The notes under the pieces: model-generated | Databases searched by the model: none | The model's input: only the letters and a program-made list of their open reading frames with translations | Told to the model about the DNA's origin: nothing | Source of the DNA: Serilophus lunatus | Taxonomy: Eukaryota; Chordata; Aves; Passeriformes; Eurylaimidae | Direction of reading: 5' to 3' | Length of the DNA: 64,000 nt | Assembly (NCBI GenBank): GCA_013399895.1 | Contig: VXBA01003712.1 | Location: 95,025-159,024 of the forward strand | In this document: positions 1 to 12,231 of the stretch, one piece after another | Position numbering within the stretch: position 1 is the first letter of the stretch | How the letters are laid out: each line of letters opens with the position of its first letter | Made by a program: the position numbers and the translations under genes

Positions 1-864
1 TTTCACCTCTCAGCTGCCTATGTATTGTCACTTCCAGCTTTGGCCTGGTATTTTGTGCATAAAATATGTAAAGGGCATTGCCTTGTGTTGAGATATATTA
101 ATATATCAGGATATAGCCAATATAATGTTTGCAGTTTCTGGAGAAGAGGGGAGCAGAAGGATATAAGTACACTGATAAGTTTTTCGCTTCTTTTGGCCAC
201 TAGCATGAACTTTCAAGCTAAGCTTGTCTCCTCATGGCTGTGCTCTTTCCTACTGTGTGGACTGAAATGCAGCATTGAGTTCAGATAAGTCCACATTCTT
301 AATTCCTTTCTGTCCAAAAGTTACAGTAGTTTTGCATATATTACTGATGCAATTGATAGACTGTAAATTCAATTTATGAAAGAAATCAGGTCCCTGATAC
401 TACTGCAGCTTCTGTAGATACGCAGAATAAAAAGAGGACTCCCCAGACATGAGGGAATAGTTAATGGGGTTAAGATTTAGGAGGGAATGATATTTACCTT
501 GATGTGTTAATACTGTTTTTTTCCTTTAGACTGTACTTGCTTTTTCTATTGCTGCAAGATGTATGAGTGCAGTCAACAAGATGCATATGTTCAAGGTGCC
601 AGTACAAAGAAGACCACAGGAAAGAAGATCCAACCGCCTTGTTGACTGAAAAGGATGGAAAGACACTTCTTAAGCAATTCAGCTTATCTCAATTCCCTGA
701 CAGCAGAGGTCTTTAGAGGTAAGAAAAGATTGCACTGTTCCCATCTTTTGTATAATCTTCTTCAGTTCTGTGCATTTAATCATTTTTCACCATTTCAGAC
801 TTGAAAGGAAAATATAGAAGTGTAGCACCAAAAACCCAAGTGGTTTTTGATATGAAAATGGAAT
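1..864. other. Unique AT-rich sequence, nothing recognised
   Basis: The stretch has no recognisable repeat or exon. Open frames are short and stop-bounded as expected by chance. It ends where the 3' tail of a minus-strand CR1 element begins. Confidence 0.5.
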
Positions 865-3150
865 CATAGAATCATTAAGACTGGGAAAAAACTTCCAAGA
901 TCATGGAGTCTCAACCTTTGAACATACATTACCATGTCAACCAGACCATGCCACTAAGTGTCACATTCAGCTATTTCTTGAACACTTCCAGAGATGATGA
1001 TTCCATCATCTTCCTTGGCAGACCCTTCTAATGTTTTACACCTTTCAGTGAAGAAACTCTTCCTGATGCTCAATGTGAACCTCCTCTGGCACAACTTCAG
1101 ACCGTTTGTTCTTGTCCTATCGCTACTTGCCTGGCAGAAGAGACCAAGTCACACCTGACTACAACTTCTTTCAACGATAAGGTCTCCCCTCAGCCTCCCT
1201 TTCTCCAGGCTGAACAACCCCATCTTCTTCAGCTACATTGCCCTTCTCTGGACATGCTCAAGCACCTTGATATCTTTTTTACTGTGAGGGGCCCAGAACT
1301 AAACACAGGACTCGAGGTGTGGCCTCACCAGTGCTGCCCTGGTCCTGCTGGCCACACTATTGCTATTACATGCCAGAATGCCATTGGCCCTCTTGGCCAC
1401 CTGAGAAATGGCTGGCTCATGCAAAGCTGTTCTTGACCAACACCTCCAGGTCCTTTCATGTTGAGCAACATCCAAGCCACTCTTCCCCCAGCCTATAGCA
1501 CTGCTTGGTGGTGGTGTGACCCAAGAGCAGGACCCAGCACTTCACCTTACTGAACCTCAAACAGCTGACCTCTATTTTTGACAAGATTGCTCTGCAAAAC
1601 CTTCCTACACTCCAGCAAATTAGCAGTCCTGCCCATCTTGGTGTCATATACAAAGTGACTGTATGCGCTCCTGATGCCTTTGTCCATATCATCAGTAAAG
1701 ATATTAAATTGGATGGACCAAATATTGAGCCCTGGGGGAGACGACTTCAATCCGGCAAGTTCTGAACCCAGCAAAGAGTGCCATGAGCTGCCAGTTTCTC
1801 CAGCAGAATGTTGTGGGAAATGGTGTCTAAGGCTTGACTGAAGTCCAGAGAGATAACATGCACAGTCTTTCCCTTATCCTCTACACAGCTCACCTGGTCT
1901 CACCTGGTCAAAAAAGAAGATCAGGTTGGTCAGGAAGGACCTACCTTTCCTAACTCCATGCTGGCTGGGCCAGATCCCCTGGTTGTCTTATACATACTGA
2001 TTGATGGTACTCAGAATGACCTTTTCCATAACCTTTCAGAGTGATGAGGTCAAGCTGACATGTCTGTAGTTCTCCTGATCCTCCTTTGAGCCCTTCTTGT
2101 GGACAGGTGTCACAATGGTCAACCTCTAATCATCTGGGACGTCCCCAGTTAGGCAGAACTGATGATAAATGAGGGAGGAGCTCTTCTGCCAGTTCCCTCA
2201 GTACCCTCAGGTGAATCTCATCTGGCCCCATAGTCTTCAGAGTATCTAAGTGGCTCAGCGGGTCACTGCTTCCTCTTGAGTTATAGAAGGGGTCTATTCT
2301 ACTCTCTGTCCCTGTCTACCAGCTCAGGGTACTGGTTGCCCTGAGAATACCAATTCTTACTGTTAAAGTCTAAGGCAAAGAAGGCATTAAGTACCTCAGT
2401 CTTTTCCTCGTCCTTGGTGCAAAGAATGGAGATTTTCCTTGGCCTTCCTTTTGTTGTTAATGTCTATATAGAAATACTTCTTATTGTTTTTCACAATAGT
2501 GGTAGATTGAGTTCTAGCTGAGCTTTTTCCTTTCTAATTTTTTCTCTACATGACCTAACAATATCCTTGTACTCTTCCTGAGCTGCCTGTCCCTTGTTCC
2601 AAAGTTCATAAAATCTCTGCATTCCAGTGAAAGTTCCATGTTCAGCCAGGCACTTCTCCCACACTGGCTCATCTTTCAGCACGTAGGAATGGCCCACTTC
2701 TGTACCTCTAAGATATCCTTCCTAAAGTATGTCCAGTCTGCCTGGACCCCTTTGGTTTTAATGTCTGTTTCCCAAGAAGCTCTCTGAATCAGTGTCCTGA
2801 ACTAGATAGTCTGCCCTCCAGAAGTCCTAAGTAGAGGTTTTGTTGACCAACCCCCTTCCTTGCTTCACCAAGAATCAAAACCTCTATCATTTCATGTTCA
2901 CTGTGCCCAAGACAGTCTCTGACCACCACATCTCTCACCAGCCCTTCTCTGAAAACAGTAGGTCTACCCCAGCAGTCTCACCAGTTGTGTCAGGAAGTTA
3001 TATTCCATAAACTCCAAGAACCTCCTAGACTGCCTCCTTGCCACTGTGTTGAGTTTCTAGTAGACATCCACCAAGTTAAAAGTCTCACACAAGAGCAGAT
3101 CCAAAAACAAACCACCATTTGTTTTGACCTCTGTTACGTAAATTCCACTG
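865..3150 (-). mobile_element. CR1 LINE fragment, endonuclease/reverse-transcriptase part to 3' end
   Basis: This is the longest CR1 copy in the window. Its 3' tail lies at 865-920 on the plus strand (ATAGAATCATTAAG, then a degenerate GGTTGGAAAAGACCTC-type block). Reading the minus strand upstream gives the ORF2 C-terminal region, the reverse-transcriptase core and, by 2500-3100, the linker and end of the endonuclease domain. Recognisable peptides on the minus strand include FNIFTDDMDKG near 1690-1720 and a Lys/Arg-rich CREKIRKEKAQLELN segment near 2500-2560. The canonical FADDT catalytic box is replaced by FVYDT, so a catalytic aspartate is lost. Frames are interrupted by stops and indels, so the copy is dead. 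A full CR1 is about 4.5 kb, so roughly the 5' half is missing, as is usual for target-primed reverse transcription. The 5' boundary is approximate. Confidence 0.9.
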
Positions 3151-3612
3151 CGAATAATTTCTTTATTGCACATTGTCAGTGTGGAAAGGAAACCCAGACT
3201 TCACTCTGATTTCCACTGTACCACTGTCAGGTGAATCTATATGCAGTTTTGTTGGAATTGCAAGATCAAAGACAAAATGAGGCTTTCATTTCTGTGCTGT
3301 CGAAACATTATTTTTGTGCGTATCAAGAGATGTTATATGATGAGCTGGGTAATCAGCTGAGACACACAGTTGAGTTTGATGCTAAATTCTGTAGTCTGGA
3401 AACACTGAAGCAAATGTTCTTTGTAAAACCAATGGAAGGGAGAAGAAAAGAGACAAATACATTAAGAATTTTTTTTTTTTGCCAGGTATGTGCAATTTCA
3501 ATCAGATTTGCTCTTTGAGATTCACTGGAAAACAGACCTATTGCATAAACCCATCAAATTCTTAAAACAAGCTACAGACATACTCATTAGTGGAAAGGAA
3601 GCATGAAAACAA

Positions 3613-3647
<35 letters not shown>

Positions 3648-3794
3648 GCGGAATTTTGTTCTCAGAAAGTCATGTGCCTCATTTTCCTGGTCAAGACCAA
3701 GAAAACCTGCAGGCTTCAAAGGGATCAGCCACGATAGTTCAGGTAATGCAGATAGTTCATATATTCAGATAATTGTAGATGGATAAGAAAGTGA
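3151..3794. other. Unassigned spacer between two CR1 copies
   Basis: The spacer holds a 95-codon open frame on the plus strand (3231-3518) that I do not recognise, a T-run near 3470-3480, and the G homopolymer at 3616-3646. No domain or splice context supports the open frame as a gene. Confidence 0.4.
3616..3646 (+). repeat. G homopolymer, 31 bases
   Basis: An uninterrupted run of 31 G follows AAATT and ends at TGCGG. Such a tract can form G-quadruplex and is prone to polymerase slippage, so the assembled length may not be exact. Confidence 0.95.
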
Positions 3795-4822
3795 TTGGAT
3801 CCAGAGAATAGTGGTCAACATCTCTAGAGTCTCAATGGACATCAGTAGCAAGTGGTGTCCTTCAGGGGTCTGTACTGGGACTGATATTATTTAGTGTCTT
3901 CAGTAATGACATAGATGAAGAGGTTGAGTGCACCCTCAGCAGATTTGCAGGTGACACCAAGCTGAGTGATGAGATTGACAGTCCTGAAGGATGAGATGCC
4001 ATCCAGAGGGTCCTGGACAAGTTCGAGGTGTTGGCACACAGGAAGTTTCTGAGGTTTAAGAAGACCAAGTTCACAGTACTGTACTTAAGTCAGGACAAGC
4101 CCTGGTATCAGCATGGGCTGGGGGACGAATAGATGAAGACCAGCCCTGCTGAGAGGAACCTGGGGGTGCTGGTGGATGAGAGGCTGGACATGACCCAGCA
4201 GTGTGCACTTGCAGTCCAGAAAGTGAATTGTATCCTGGGCTGTGTCAAAAGCATTGTAGTTAGCAGGTCAAGGAAGAGGATTCTGTCCCTCTGCTCTGGT
4301 GAGTCCCCCGCCTGGAGTAGTGCATCCAGCTCTGGGGTCCTGAGCAAAGAAAAGACATCGACATGTTGGAGCCAGTCCAGTGGAGGTAACAAAGATCATC
4401 AGAGGAATGGAGCACCTTAAGTATGAGGAAAGCCTGAGAGAATTGTGCTTGTTCAGCCTGGAAAGGAAGAGGCTTCAGAGTGATCTAATTGCGGCCTTCT
4501 GATAACTGAAGGGAGCCTACGGGAGAAAGACTTTTTACAAGGTTCTATAGTGCCAGAACAAGGGGAAATGGCTTCAAACTGAAAGAGAGTAGGTCTAGAT
4601 TAGATCTTAGAAGGAAATTCTTTTCTGTGAGGATGGTGAGGCACTGGAACATGTTGTCCAGAGAAATTGTGCATGCCCATCTGTGAAAGTGTTCAAGGCC
4701 AGGTTGGATGGAGTTCTGAGCAACCTGGTCTAGTGAAAGGTGTCCTTGTCCACAGCAGAGGAGTTGGAACTAGTTGGACTTTAAGATCCCTTCTAACCCA
4801 AGTAATTTCTATGGTTCTATGA
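3795..4822 (+). mobile_element. CR1 LINE fragment, reverse-transcriptase C-terminal half and 3' end
   Basis: A plus-strand CR1 copy of a different subfamily from the 0.9-kb one. It begins in the reverse-transcriptase region (block GGTGTCCTTCAGGGGTCTGT at 3854, matching the 'SGVPQGSVLGP' segment). It continues through the catalytic loop, which reads FAGDTKL instead of FADDTKL, and the conserved C-terminal block (CTGGGCTGTGTCAAAAGCAT near 4236). It ends in the 3' UTR at TTTCTATGGTTCTATGACC. In-frame stops and indels break the ORF. It lacks the whole 5' half. Confidence 0.9.
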
Positions 4823-6649
4823 CCAGAAGGAAAATGCTTTTGAAGACCTTTCTCCCACTGGTGAGATTAATTCCTATTTTAAAAGCTTTTAATGTTATAA
4901 CTTATTCGTTGAAGTGTCATGAAAAATCTAAAAATACTACCTTAAATATGCTTCAGATAATCTGTCCAGTTAAGAACAAGTGTCTGGCTATGGTGATTTC
5001 GTATTTATTTGTGAAAATACACCCCTTTACTGCTCTACACGCCTTTATTCCCTTCGCTGGAGGCATACAATAATGTATGATTTTGTGCATAATTTTTGTG
5101 CTATTTTTTTACAGCTTATGCTACTAAAATAGGGAACATCTTTGATAGTGCCTCCAGATTGCTGTACCAGTTTGCATAATGCTAGATGCCTCTGATTTGA
5201 AATGCCTAATCAATGACTGCTAAAAAGCAGATGAGTGCTAAAGCAGCTGTGTTCATCTGGGATGAGGCACACCATGATGTTATTGAAAATGTGCTCAAAG
5301 CTCAGTGAAGAGCAGTTCCTAAGAAGTTATAGTTATCACACATCTGTAGGAAATAAGAGAATATAAACTTCAACCATGCTTATGGTATTCTATAAAATAT
5401 TTCCATGAAGAGGTGGTGTTACACAAGAGTAGATACTCTTAGATAAAAGCAGAAATCCCTGAAACAAGAAAAACACAAAGCTCTTTTCTATAGTTATCTT
5501 CAACTGAAAAAGTAAGTGCAGAAAATTTCCTGAAATCTTTCCAAGACCATGCTACGCTTTTTATTAATCTGTAAAAACACGAAGAAGAACAGCAACTAAC
5601 AGAAGGAATTTTACTTTTGAGAAAACTTGAACCAAGATTCAATGCAAAGAGCAGCCATATAAAAATGCATTGATATTTCACTGGCAGAGAATCTTTTTCC
5701 TGTAGTGATTCTTTTTCCTTTTGGTTACTGGGAGTAATGGGCTAGAGCAGTCACTTGGCAGCTGTTGGATATGCTGAGTTCCAGCAAAGATCATCAAGGC
5801 TTTGTGTGCATTAGGGTTCTGTTTGGAAACCACTGAGTCTCCAGCGTCATTTAGATCAGAGAGTACTTTGGCAATCAGTGGGTCTAGCGAAAGAAATGAG
5901 ATAAACTTATGTTTTTAATTTTTAGTTGGGCAGATGGAATCTTACTGCATAGTCTTACTGGTGTGTGTGAAAATAAAATACAACAACTGTATTGACCTGT
6001 GTGAATTTCCTACCTTTTATCATCTGAACATCTGGTGTATGTACCGTTTTGACCAAAAAAACCCCCTAAATATCTACTAGGCCAGGTGAACAGATTTTTC
6101 TCAGCACCTTTTTTCCTTGTGCATACAGAAAGACATTTAGATATGAAACTGTTTTCTGGAGTGATAGATATGATTATTTCTTGCTTGAAAGGAGACAAAC
6201 ATAAGCAGCAGTTGATGGGTTTTTAACTTCCTTCAGAGTGGAAAAGCAGAGGTAGTAGAAAGCCATTGTTTAGTTCTAGTCTTCTGATCTCTGGTTTTAG
6301 TATGCATTCAGAGAACCGGCAAACTTATTTACTGTTCATGGACCTGTGCTAACTGCAACAAGATACATATAGGAAACAGTTTATCTTGCAGATTATTCAC
6401 ACAAGTGACATGCAAGGTCTACCCTGAAGTTCAGTGGTTTGCTTCATATTGAGTTGTCTCTGAGGAAATGTAATATTGTGCAAATTCATGGTAACTTCTT
6501 TAGCTATTCAGGTTTAGTTTAGCTACTAGCTTCTTTCAGAAAGTGAAACAACACCCAAATTGAGATATTTGTTCTTCAAGTATTTTAAGGGAGCTGTTGG
6601 AGTTGCACCATTGATTCTTTTATTACTTTTATTTCTTTCATTTCTACAC
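4823..6649. other. Unique AT-rich sequence, nothing recognised
   Basis: No repeat family, RNA gene or exon is recognised. Open frames on either strand stay below 100 codons and have no domain signature. Confidence 0.5.
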
Positions 6650-7622
6650 CTGTCTGGGAGAGGAACCTCAGGCCATCAGGGTGGCAACTGGTCACTAGTA
6701 GGATTCCACAGGGCTCCCCCCATTTTGAGCCCGGTTCTCTTCAGCATCTTCATAAATTACTTGGATGCAGGACTCGAAGGGATACTAAGTAAATTTGCCA
6801 CTGACACTAAGTTTGGAGGAGCGGTTGTCTTCCTGGAAGGCCAAGAAGCTCTGCAGAGAGACCTTGATGAATTAAGGGGCTGGGCAGTCACCAACCATAT
6901 GAAGTTCACCAAGGGCAAGTATTGGATTCTTCACCTGGGACAGAACAACCCTGGATGTTCATACAGACTGGGGAATGAGATTCTGTAAAGTGCTGCGCAA
7001 AGGGACCTGGAGGTCCTGGTCGATGGCAAGTTGAATATGTGTCAGCAGTGCCCTGGCAGCCCAAAGGGCCAAGTATGTCCTGGAGGGCATCATGCAAAAC
7101 ATTACCAGTGGTTGAGGGAGGAGATTGTCCTGCTCTGCTCTGCACTGGTGCAGCTTCACCTTGAATATCGTGGCAGTTTTGGGAACCACAATATAGGAAA
7201 GATATTAAGATATTAGAGTGTGCAAAGGAGGGTTCCTTGAGAGGAAGCTGTATGAGGAGGGGCTGAGGTCACTTGGTCTGTTCAGCCTGGAGAAGAGGAA
7301 ACTGAGGGGAGACTTCATTGCAGTTACAAGTTCATCATGAAGGGAAGCAGAGGACAGGTACCGATCTCTTCCCTCTTGTGACCAGGGACAGGACCTGAGG
7401 GAATGGCATGAAGTTGTGCTGGGGTGGGTTATGCTGGATATTGGGAAAAAGTTCTTCACTTGGAGGATGATTGGGCACTGAACAGGCTCCCTAGGGAAAT
7501 GGTCACAGCACCAAGTCTGACAGAGTTTAAGACACCCGTAGACACATGATGTTATTGTTGGGCTTATCCAGTTCAGGGCCAGGAGTTGGACTCGGTGATC
7601 CTTGTGGGTCCTTGTGTATCCA
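6650..7622 (+). mobile_element. CR1 LINE fragment, reverse transcriptase to 3' end
   Basis: A 142-codon open frame (6560-6988) runs from unique sequence into a CR1 reverse-transcriptase segment with VLFSIFINYLDAGLEG and FATDTKFGG, where the catalytic box has Thr for the first Asp. The downstream connection region follows (LHLGQNN, YRLG) before frames break. After 7220 the ORF2 C-terminal end reads TTCAGCCTGGAGAAGAGGAA and the element ends near the tail GGTGATCCTTGTGGGTCCTT at about 7600. The sequence is more diverged than the 27-kb copy, suggesting an older insertion. Confidence 0.88.
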
Positions 7623-7679
7623 AATATCCTTGGGACTCATTAAAAAATCAGCAAAATTTAAGCATTTGTTTGAAACATA

Positions 7680-7765
7680 GTTTGTTTCAGAGAGGTTTTT
7701 TTGTTTGTGTGGTTTTTTTAAATTTGGGGTTGTTTTTTGTTTTTTTGTAATTTGGGCAGTTACTG
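7680..7765 (+). repeat. T/G-rich low-complexity tract
   Basis: A degenerate T-rich stretch is broken by single or paired G (TTTTTTTGTTTGTGTGG and similar). It lies 60 bases beyond a CR1 3' end. It resembles the T/G-rich blocks near 45.8, 59.9 and 63.5 kb. Confidence 0.75.
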
Positions 7766-10700
7766 TAACTTTCATAACCTAATATCTGGTCATGGAACTT
7801 AGAATTCTGAAATACTTGTCCTGGGGAGAACTTATGTTAAAACTTACTAATATGAAAGTTCTTTAAAGCATAATGTATTAAATTTTGTGAGAGATGGGTT
7901 TTCCCAATTGAACTCTCATTTGCATTTCTGTTGACATAATACTTAAAATAATTTCAAAAGGAAATAAAGGCAAGGTAGAATGATCTTGGAGAAAATATGT
8001 CTTGTTGTTTCAGACTGAAGTGTACTGAGAAAATACAGAGAAGTTCACAAAATAACTTCTGCTGTCTATAATTCATAATAATTTATATGAAAATGGGAGA
8101 TAAGTGTGCAATTTTCTTGTGGCTTTTTAAAGGTGTGTTATAAAACCACGTCTCTACTTCATTGTGGTTTGCACAGTAATATGTTATAATTCATCCTTCC
8201 TTTTTGCCCTGAGATTGTGACCAATGTAATAGCTAAATTCTTAAAAATTTAGAAAGTATGGTTTTAACGGGCTCTAGAAATATTTTTCCTTTAATAAGGA
8301 CTGCAGTCTCAGCAAGCAGTGATTTGTCTTCATTAAAGACATAGTTGGATATGATGCCTAATGAACAGAAACTGTCTGCTCACTCAGTCTATGAGTTGCT
8401 TATACATATGTGCTTGTTGTACATAACAAATATATCTATAGAGAGCACAATGTAAATTAAAATGTGGATTATTATTGAAAGTAGTATTACCATATTTGAA
8501 TATGTTGTGTTATCTGTAAAATACAAAGCAAATTTTATTGTGCTGTAAAAGATAGCATTTTATATATGTTCCAGTTTTTGGAAGAAGTTACTTTTTCTCA
8601 CCAAGATGATGAAAGCAATGTCACTTGTTTCAGTTCTGTACAAGCATTTCACAATATACAGGAGAAAGGTACTATAGCTAATTACTTCAAAAATAATTGA
8701 ATTTTGATTTTGGCTGTTTTTTCTTTCAAGATATTGATCTGACAATCTGATCTGACAATAAGTAACACTGAAAGGGATCATGGTTCTAAACCTTGCATTC
8801 CTCTTCTGGTCACAATCAGTTTACACTCACAGTCACTTAACCAGAGTGTATGTAGGAATTAATGAGCACAGGAGACTAAATTCTTAAAAGTCTCCTCCTG
8901 ATGAGTCAGAAATATGGCTTCTACTCTGTTTCATGCACAGTTACTTAGGACATCTTCAGGACTGATTTCACTGGTAACTAACAAGTAAATACCCAATTTG
9001 TTTACCATTGGAGAACAATTTGCTTATGAGAACCAAAATCCAAGAAATTTCTTTATCTTTTTGTTCTATTAGCATACTCTGGAGAAGACACTGATCCAAA
9101 GTAACGATTTGTTTTAGTAGTAGTCTTTGCTGCTGGCATGTGAACTATCACTTAAAGATGCCAATCTCATGTTCCACTAGGATTTTCGAGGAATTGTCCC
9201 TGGACTTCCAAGATACCCGTTCCCATATTTTGCTCAAGCAAATTGATGGTATGGAGGGATACTATGGATGCTTTGTGAACCCTTCAAGTGAGCATGTAAC
9301 AGTTGACTTGACCTGACCTCTTATGCCTGAGTGCTCTTTTTTTTTTTTTTTTCTGTAATTTTTCTTATTTTCTCTGATCATGGGAATCAGTTTATCAGAA
9401 GTTGCATCTCATAAACAGTAATCTGTTCTCGAGTTCGAGCAAAACCTACAATAAGGTGTCAAAGATATTTGACCACCATGTGCAGCATTGCAGTCTCCTC
9501 TCTATACCCACATGCAGGCCCTGCAGTGAGGGAGGGGACCCTTACAAAAGAATGGGACCACATCCAGATCCATAAGAAAGCTGAAGTTCTTCCTTTTTTT
9601 CCTTCTGTGTAGAAGCTTGTCTCTTACAGTATAGCATGACACTTAATGAAAATGTGTTGTGACTGATTCCTATTTCAAATGTGAACTGTGGCTACCTGCC
9701 AGGAGTAGGCAGGTGAGTCTGTGTTGTTTTCGGAGACAAAAAGTAATAGTGCAATGAAACAGGGAGGTGTGACTGTAATTTGCACCTCTACTTTATTTGC
9801 CCAAAGGATCTGTGTTTTCTTTGTTGGTATTTCATAAGAGGGACAGGGGGACACCAGCCAAATGCACTGTTAACAGATGTACCAGTGGCACTGAGTCAGA
9901 CACTCTGTCATTATTAATATGTAAATCTTTCTTCTTAAGCATATGCGTTGCAGGGGCCCTGCAACCAGCCAAAAATATTTGCTAATTGTCAGCCAAAGGC
10001 TGAGTTATTTCACTTGCAGCACTTTTAAATCAGTGCTGCTGTGTTAGAGAGGGAGGGGTTAGCATTTATCCTCGACAGTTTTTCTGCTAGACATCCTGTT
10101 TGCCAGCCAGTGCACATCTAACACAAATAGGGAGATACCTTCAATCCTTGCTGAACAGCACATCTGAGTTTGCTGTTAAGTCTTTCTCATTAATACATCA
10201 GTCAGCTTTTGTTAAACTGACATTATATCCTCTGTCCCTGTGAGTGTCTATGTTTAATAGAGAGATTTAAGCAGGAGCAGTCATTATTCATCACTGCAAC
10301 CGTCAATTCTGTTCACATAAAGAGAACCACGGTTTGAACAAGGAAAACAAACTGGCCATATTGAGGAATAGATCTGCGGCCCTCATTTGCTTTATTCCGC
10401 TATGATGGAGCAGATGCAGAGAGGGTTATTCTGACCACTCTGTAGTGATAGGTGTTATTAGGATGGCTAACAATGTGTGTGCTTTGGCACTTGCATACTT
10501 AAAAGCATCCATGTTTGTAGGGATATTGTCTCAGGCTTTCCAGCTGGACAAAAACTGGGGCAATTGCTCACCAGTCAGGTGACTTACTGGGGAGGGAGGC
10601 TGGGGATGGGAGGCAGCTCCCATATGTCATCACCCATGTGGGTGTTTCTGATCAGGCTGTGAGCTGGAGCACAGAAGCCCTGCTTTATCAGTGGCTTAGT

Positions 10701-11510
10701 TGGAGGAAAAAGTTTTCTGGTTTATTTCATAAAAGGAATCAACAATATTTTACATTATTTGAAGTTAGTCTGGTACGGATTGTTAACAATTTTTTCCAGC
10801 TGACAGTGTATAGTGAGAGAAGTCCTGATGGAAGGAGGTAATCTGGTAATGATCTCGATTTAACAGTTATCCTAGGAGCTGTAGTTACATACTTCTCTAG
10901 CAGCCTGTGTGCTGATTATCATGCATGTAAGCAGTACAAAATGCTGATGTCCACACACTTTTCCAGCTGTACAAAGTATGTAATCTAGCCAGACTCACTC
11001 CTGGAGTGGGAAATAAATCCTGTTTTGTCATGCAGCCACTATGTCACACACATGCTATTGCAGAAATTATGCTAAGCAAAATATCTTTGGCATTTGCAGA
11101 TGCGTGTATGTGAAGTTTAGTGTCATGTAATGTTTTGACCTTGTGCTAAAGCTAAGTAAGCAACTGACAGGTGAAAATTTGAAGCACCTCTTGCATTTCT
11201 CAGATCACAAGCAGACACTATTCTTAAGGACAGTCAGATTCTAACTGTTCTCCTTTAATGTGTCTAGGCTGATGGTTAATCCAGTGAAGTTTATCTTTTC
11301 ATGATCATTTGAAGATAATTTTTGTAGTAGTACTGAATACATATTTAAATTTGTAACACTCAAGGATTTTTTTATTAACAACTGAATAATTCATTGTGCA
11401 AAACTTTAGAAGTAAATAATGAGAAATTTTATTACTCTGGAATAATAGCTGATCACCGTAATGCAGGAATATGGTATCACCTACCAATACAGCTTTCTTC
11501 TGCTGTCTTG
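7766..11510. other. Unique sequence with a candidate conserved block
   Basis: No transposon is recognised over 3.7 kb. It includes a T17-18 tract near 9338-9354, a short direct repeat of ATCTGACAAT near 8740-8760, and the candidate regulatory block described separately at 9790-10470. No exon is recognised. Confidence 0.5.
9790..10470. promoter_or_regulatory. Candidate conserved non-coding element
   Basis: This 0.7-kb block has moderate GC, no repeat signature and several transcription-factor-like motifs. These are homeodomain-type ATTA/TAAT cores (TCATTATTAATATGTAAAT at 9908, CTCATTAATACATCAG near 10186, GTCATTATTCATCACTGC near 10281), an octamer-like ATGTAAAT, and a 9-bp palindrome at 9947-9965. 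Both strands are full of stops, so it is not coding. The texture resembles developmental enhancers that stay constant across amniotes, but that is inference from composition alone. No alignment was available. Confidence 0.25.
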
Positions 11511-12018
11511 AAATGTGTGGTGGTTTGAATCACTTTGTATCGTCTAAGGGGTATGCACAATAAAGATGATGGAAGACTGAACAAAATTGGTAGCAGGGGA
11601 ACAGTTTATTACATGGGGTTTAAAATAGGGAAGAAGGGATAACCCATCGGGACCCAAAATTTACACAGAGAAACACTCGACACGCAGAAAACAAAAAAGG
11701 GTAAAAAGGGGCAAAAACAAAAAGGGAACTGCTTTCCCAGCCAAGTGACTAGCTGAGAAAACAGAGGGAGGGGTAGGGAACCCGTCTCTCTCCCCTCCTC
11801 TCTGCTGGTGTCGCTTCCTGCACTCCAGGTTTTTTGCAAAACACAAAATGAAGTGAAAAGCAACCCCCTCCCAGGACACCTTTGTGAAGCGGCTACTTGC
11901 AATCGGTGCCGCAAGGAATGGGTGGAGTCATGCTGCAGGGTCTGAGACCCGGGAGGAGAGGAGCCATGTGCTTCGCCCCTGGACCGGAAGCCGAAGAAGA
12001 GGGAGGACCTCTGGGCTC

Positions 12019-12089
12019 GGCATTTTAAGCCCTCTAGGTCTCGCATGAATCTCACTGTCTTCTTCCTGGCTAAACCATCTTCTGATTGG
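12019..12089 (-). promoter_or_regulatory. LTR promoter: CCAAT box and TATA-like box
   Basis: On the minus strand CCAAT (12089-12085) precedes the TATA-like GGGCTTAAAATGCC (12032-12019) by about 55 bases. The 28-kb and 52-kb copies have the same two boxes at the same spacing, which supports function in the ancestor. Confidence 0.65.
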
Positions 12090-12208
12090 CCAGCGGTGCC
12101 AAGCTCCACCTCTCTTCCGGCATCTTCACTCCAGGCACAATGGCAGTTCCCGCCGGGAGACCATGTGTTCAGAGCTCGAGGTGCCTTTTGTTTTTTCCTG
12201 GATGCGGG

Positions 12209-12231
12209 CACTCTGGGGACGCCCCAGAGTG
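12209..12231. repeat. Perfect 10-bp hairpin in LTR U3
   Basis: CACTCTGGGG, a three-base loop (ACG), then CCCCAGAGTG. It lies upstream of the CCAAT box in the copy-1 LTR. Confidence 0.9.
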
